From NCBI GenBank assembly GCA_933228675.1, contig OW121741.1:138039858-138103857 (forward strand): a stretch of 64,000 bases of DNA, written 5' to 3'. Positions 59,161 to 64,000 of this stretch are shown piece after piece. Origin of the DNA: Stomorhina lunata (Eukaryota > Arthropoda > Insecta > Diptera > Rhiniidae). Both the position numbers and the translations under genes were made by a program. How positions within the stretch are numbered: position 1 is the first letter of the stretch; each line of letters opens with the position of its first letter. Under the pieces are notes generated by a model that was given only the letters and a program-made list of their open reading frames with translations, was not told the DNA's origin and made no database searches.

Positions 59161-60324
59161 ACATGTTTCTATATCTTATCATGAACAAAGTCTTGAATAA
59201 TTTTCTTTAAAAACGTAAATTTTTTTCGTTGACTCTCTTTATTTTTATTAGATATGTTTCTTTTTTTTCTTTGTATTTTTTTAATTTTTTCTTTGTAAAT
59301 GAGTTTTGTTGTGATTTTTATTAGACTTTTGTTCTTCTCCTTTGAGAAATGTTTATTTTTTTTCTTGAAACTTTCTTTTATTTGCATAAAACTTACAAGC
59401 AACAAAAAATTATTAAATATGTTATCATTAAAATAAAACTTCTAAGAAAATATTGAAATTTTCAAAGAAAATTACTTTAGTTTGGTAAACTCAAATAGAA
59501 ATTTGAAATATCAGAGATTTTTTAAAGAAGTCGATATAGAATAAATTTTTTAATTTTATTTTTTTATTCTTACGTACAATTTTTTTACTTTTTTACAATA
59601 TTCCCACTTAAAATCTGACTAAATCGTTTTAAATTTGTTTATAAATCCCTTTTTATGTGTAATAAGCAAAAATTTGTTCTTTGGGACAAAAAAAAAAAAA
59701 GAACTATCGTCATCAAGATGAGACTGATGATGGGGTTTTCTTCTGCTGATGATTAATTAAAGCAAATTTAATTCCAGTAGAATTCAAAACAACTAAATAA
59801 ATATTTTGAATACACTTGATATTTATTGACTTATTGTATTTGCATACATACATATCTTTTCAATTGAGATTTTTATTTTTAAATCCACTTGAAACTGTCA
59901 AATCAGCAGCTTATTAACTTTTAAAGATAGGACTTGATGAATCTTATAGAGCAAACAATAAAAAGACATAAAATATTTAACGGATTTTCAAAATTGATTT
60001 AGTTTAAAAAAAAATATTGAATTTTTTGCTAAAAATTAAAATTTTGATTTAAAATTTATTAGTTTTTTTTTTTAATTTAAAGATTTTTATTGAAATTTAA
60101 AGTTTTAAATACTGGGTCAATATATATTATGTCTTACTTACAATTTATCTGAACTTTTAGCAGTCAATGTAATGCTTGGCTCAGGCCGATATTTTTAATA
60201 CAACTTTATGACATTTCTTTGTTACTGGGACCATTTTTATTGAATTTGGCAAAGGTCTGATTTTGCGAAGTCAATTGACTGCAGCTCCCAAAAATACCCC
60301 GAAAATAATAAAATTTTTTTTTTA
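59161..60324. other. AT-rich sequence with an old element fragment, no gene seen
   Basis: About 60175-60300 on the minus strand resembles the dispersed fly repeat interior (GGGAGCTGCAGTCAATTG, CAAAATCAGACCTTTGCC, AATGGTCCCAGTAAC). It is short and diverged. The Lys-rich minus frame 59169-59405 reads through low-complexity sequence and is not supported as a gene. Confidence 0.45.
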
Positions 60325-61325
60325 TTAAAATTTTGGATTTTTAGTAAAACTATAAATTTTTAGAGAAAATTTAAATTTTAAGCGACAAATTAAATTTTGA
60401 ATAAAAAATTAAATTTTTAGTAAAAATTTAAATTTTTCGTGAAAATTTAAATTTTTAGTGAAAATTTAAATTTTAAGTAATAATTTAAATTTTTCGTGAA
60501 AATTTAGATTTTTTGTGAAAATTTAAATTGTTAGTAAAAATTTAAATTTTTAGTAAAAATTTAAATTTTAAGTGAAAATTTAAATTTTCACGAAAAATTG
60601 AAATTTTTACTAAAAATTTAAATTTTTATTGAAAATTTAAATTTTTAGTGAAAATTTAATTTTGAATAAAAAATTAAATTTTTAGTAAAAATTTAAATTT
60701 TTAGTGAAAATTTAAATTTTAAGTAATAATTTTAATTTTTCGTAAAAATTTTTAATGAAAATTTTAATTTTTAGTGAAAATTGAAAAATTTTTAATGAAA
60801 ATTTTAATTTTTAGTGAAAATTTAAATTTTTAGTGAAAATTTCAGTTTTTAGTGATAATTTTAATTTTTTTCAGTAAAAATTTAAATTTTTAGTGAAAAT
60901 TTCAATTTTTAATGAAAATTTAAATTTTTAGTGAAAATTTCAATTTTTAGTGAAAATTTCAATTTTTGGTAAAAATTTAAATTTTTAGTGAAATATTCAA
61001 TTTTTATTGAAAATTTCAGCTATTGCAAGTTTATAATTCAAATTTTCCATACAAAATTCATATTTTAATGTTCTTTTAATTTTATAATTCGATTATGAAT
61101 TAGGGGGTCAATTTTCAGTAAATATTTAAATTTTTAGTGAAAATTTAAATTTTTAGTAAATTTTTAGTAGAAATTTCAATTTACAGTAAAAATTTTAATT
61201 TTCTGTAAAGATTTGAATTTAAAAAAAAATAAATTTGTAGTGAATATTTAAATTGTTTGTAAAAATTTAAATTTTTAGTGAAAATTTGAATTTTTATAAA
61301 AATTTTAATATTTTATGAACAATTT
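60325..61325 (+). repeat. 19-bp minisatellite array
   Basis: The unit GTGAAAATTTAAATTTTTA has a 19-bp period (60439 to 60458), with GTAAAA, AAGTAA and TTCGTG variants. It is interrupted at about 61017-61105 by unique sequence. The phrase ATTAGGGGGTCAATTTT there recurs as ATTAGGGGGTAAATTTTTGG at about 61411, hinting at a super-repeat near 310 bp. Two units near 60584-60616 are inverted, forming a perfect 20-bp palindrome at 60572-60591. Confidence 0.9.
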
Positions 61326-61741
61326 TAAAATTTAGAAAAATATAAACGAAAAATACAACATACAAATTTTCTACTTTAAGAGTTAGATAATTTTAAAACC
61401 CGTTTATGGATTAGGGGGTAAATTTTTGGGAAAAATTTAATTATCTAAATGTTTATTAAAAATAAAATGTTTTAATTTTAAGTCAATTACGCTACCTTGT
61501 TAGTAAATTTTAATTGTTACGAGACATTACGTAACAAGGTACTAATATCCAATTAATTCGAATAGTATCAAAAACATCCCCGTTTCTAAAAAATGTAAGT
61601 ATTATTACTTTACATTTTAATTTCGGAGATATATCAAACTGATTTAAACGATCTTCAAAAAAAAAGTACCAACTACTGCCCTCTTTTCGATATATTTTCC
61701 ATGTCAATAGACTTCTTTATAATTTTTTAGTAAAATTTTTT
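61326..61741. other. AT-rich sequence, no gene seen
   Basis: AAAAAAGTACCAACTACTG (about 61663) uses the same wording as the neighbouring tandem duplication. The minus frame 61510-61707 has no domain. Confidence 0.5.
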
Positions 61742-61945
61742 CCCCGTTTATGCCCTTTTACACATTTATCAAAAAAGTACCAAAAACTTGTTTTTATTAT
61801 TCTTCATGATTATTAATAACTTTGACTTTTTCATAACATTTTTCCCCGTTTATGCCCATTTACACATTTATCAAAAAAGTACCAAAAACTTGTTTTTATT
61901 ATTTTTCATGATTATTAATAACTTTGACTTTTTCATAACTTCTTC
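61742..61945 (+). repeat. Recent 102-bp tandem duplication
   Basis: CCCCGTTTATGCCC starts at 61742 and again at 61844. The two 102-bp units are nearly identical through AAAAAAGTACCAAAAACTTG and ATTAATAACTTTGACTTTTT, differing at about two positions. The peptide repetition in the frame 61788-62003 is a consequence of this duplication. Confidence 0.93.
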
Positions 61946-63678
61946 TCTTCCTATTTTTGTAAAAGTACTAAATATGTATCCTGTTTTTTCTTGGCTAATC
62001 TAAATTTAATTCAATTTTTGTCCTATAGTTTTTAGTTTTAGAGATACTATGTTATTGAAATTTTACCTTTTTTTATCCCTTTTCTACCACGAACTTTATC
62101 TAAATGTAAGGAATATATATGTTATTTTATTTTTATAGCTGATCTCTTATGGTTAAAAAAAATAGTGTTAACTATTTTCCACCCTTTAAAATCCTAAATT
62201 GTAAAAAAGTAAGTGTTTCATACTCGTTTTGTGACAAGTATGATGATACTTTTTCATTTTTAAAGATCGCGGATAAATTTTGTTTTTATATTTTTTGGTT
62301 TAAAAGATACACGTTTGACTAAAAAAGTACCTAAAAGTGTTTTTACCCTTTTAACCCCTATTTCGTACTTAACATGTGTCCGTCCCATTATTTTTGTAAC
62401 AATATCACAATTAAAATTTTATCACAATTTAAATTTTTTTTCCCCTACAAAAATAGATAATTCTTTTACGTTTTTAAATTTATAAAAATGCATTATTTTC
62501 TCTACCAATACAAAAGTCACATACAAAGTAGCAACGGCATTATTTTCCAAAAATCCAATCAAGATTTTTACCACAAATTATGATTTTGCATTTTCCACAT
62601 ATGAAAGAAGACATAATCTTAAAAGTTAATAAAAACAATCTATAAATTAAATTCCATTATCTAGACAATTTTCTAAAAGATCTTTTATACTAGAAAATGT
62701 AAATTGTTCCCTTTTTGGTAGAAGACAGCACAACAAAAAAAAAAAAAAATCCGTCCAAAGAACTCTTTTATGTTTATGACTATATCTTTCTCTTTAAGTA
62801 AAAGATGGAAAAAAGTACCCAAAAAACCAACATAATTTTCATTAATAGTTTTGTTATCAATATACAAAAATCTTCTTCTTTTATATAGCAGAAGTACTTT
62901 ATGCCTCTGCTAAGGCAAAAATCATCAACTTACTCGACTTAATGTAGAAAAGTAGAAAAAAGTAAAAAAAAAACATAAGTAAAATGTGGAAAATGTTAAG
63001 AAAAGAGTTTTTCGTTTTAGTTTCTTTTGTATTCGCCAATGTTTCGAGTAGTTTATGTGTCTGAGGCGTGTCAATTTAAATCAAGTCAATGTCTTTGTGC
63101 TATTTTTTGCTTCTTTTATTCTAGATCAAAATTTTTAAGATTCAAATACACAATTACACGCTTTTAACTTTAATACAAAGAAGGAATTTTTCAAAAATTC
63201 GAAGATACTTTCAACTAAAAAAAAACATGTTTATTTTGGCAAAAAGTCTAGAAAAGGTAATAAAATTATATTAAATTAAATTTATTTAAATTCAAATATT
63301 GTATTAATTTACTTAAGTGCCTATTGTTAAAATCTTTCTAACTTATTATAAAGCATCTACTATTTACCCCTTTGATTTTCTTTTATTGTATATAATTTCC
63401 CTCTTTTTTGTTGAAATTGAAGTCTTATTTTAAAGCTTTAGTCCAGATTTTCTTGTCGTCTATTAGTCATGTCAACACCTTTTCTAAGAAATTGTTCATT
63501 TAAATATTCCCTTTGAATGAAAATGCAACATTTACTAAAATGTATTTAAGCTGATTAACTCTGATTAGTTTCTAATTTGCAGCGACAAAAGTGCATAATG
63601 TGTAAAAACATATGTAAGTGGGAGAGTATGCACAATAAACTGTCCCTTTGGCTTTAAAATGAGCTAACTGCGATTTTT
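61946..63678. other. AT-rich unique sequence, no gene seen
   Basis: Further loose AAAAAGTACC and TACCCTTTTAACCCC words (62320-62360) suggest an older, wider repeat related to the 102-bp unit. The minus frame 62685-62867 has no domain. No RNA gene is seen. Confidence 0.5.
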
Positions 63679-64000
63679 GATACCCTTCACCACCATAGAT
63701 GGAAAGGGTATTTTAAGTTTGTGGTGATGTATGTAACGCATAGAAATATTTGTCTTAGATCAACCTTTTAGTATACCAATAGTTTTGGAATCACTTTGAA
63801 TCGATTAAGCGATGTCAGTCCGTCCGTCTGGCTAGATGGACCCCCTGTAAACCATGTAATCAAAGTACAGGTCGTAATTCTAAAGATAATTTGATTAAAT
63901 TTGGCACAGATATTTTATTTAATAGTGGGACCTATGGCTGAAACTCGTCAAAATCGGTTCATTATTTATGGAACCTCCCATAGTTCCCACTTCTCGGAAT
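63679..64000 (-). mobile_element. Dispersed fly repeat, copy E (minus strand, cut by window end)
   Basis: Read on the plus strand it begins GATACCCTTCACCACCATAG. It continues with GTAACGCATAGAAATATTTG, GTCCGTCCGTCTGGCTAG, GGACCCCCTGTAAACC and GGTCGTAATTCTAAAG. It reaches the window edge at CCCACTTCTCGGAAT. This is the reverse complement of the distal half of copy B, so the element continues beyond 64000. Confidence 0.92.

Noticed and set aside
61788..62003. 71-codon frame with an internal peptide repeat
   Set aside because: The repetition comes from the 102-bp (multiple of three) tandem duplication; no domain is present.

Overview
This is AT-rich eukaryotic DNA, and no protein-coding gene can be supported in it. 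I found no exon chain, no recognisable protein domain and no complete tRNA or rRNA. The texture suggests a higher fly (Diptera, Brachycera), probably one with a large, repeat-rich genome. It has scattered (GTCY)n tracts, opa-like CAG/CTG runs, and several copies of a dispersed repeat ending in GTGGTGAAGGGTATAA. That assignment is an inference from sequence character. The window could be a giant intron, an intergenic desert or pericentromeric DNA; the sequence alone does not decide.

Layout. Positions 1-2706 hold a hexamer/dodecamer satellite (AGACAT, and AGACAT alternating with AGACTA) containing a duplicated segment of about 0.9 kb. Positions 3885-13430 hold three arrays of a 30-bp minisatellite. 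Each is followed by the same non-repetitive tail, so array and tail look like one dispersed composite unit. The first array is split by a striking inverted repeat at 4066-4823, with 315-bp arms that I read as identical and a 128-bp spacer; each arm carries the same 67-codon open frame.

Positions 15540-36830 hold seven large blocks, roughly 1.75-2.35 kb each, of related 29-31-bp minisatellites. They recur about every 3-3.7 kb, separated by unique spacers, and their orientation runs + + - - - + +. Related arrays reappear at 58431-59160 (28 bp), with an unrelated 19-bp array at 60325-61325.

Positions 38000-64000 are a mosaic of mobile and older tandem repeats: a 143-bp near-palindrome, a ~280-bp tandem repeat, a 21-bp perfect hairpin beside a tRNA-like relic, and at least five clear copies plus several fragments of one dispersed fly element. 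Three insertions can be read exactly. A 297-bp piggyBac-type MITE has TTAA target duplications and sits inside one element copy. A 766-bp hAT-like MITE has an 8-bp duplication (ATGGACAT) and sits inside another. One copy of the element itself has a 15-bp duplication inside an older tandem repeat. These nestings give a relative chronology.

No genes act together here. The interest lies in repeat architecture: palindromic minisatellite units in opposing orientations, long foldback structures that could be transcribed into double-stranded RNA, and nested transposons. Array sequence makes up a little over a third of the window by rough hand addition of block lengths.
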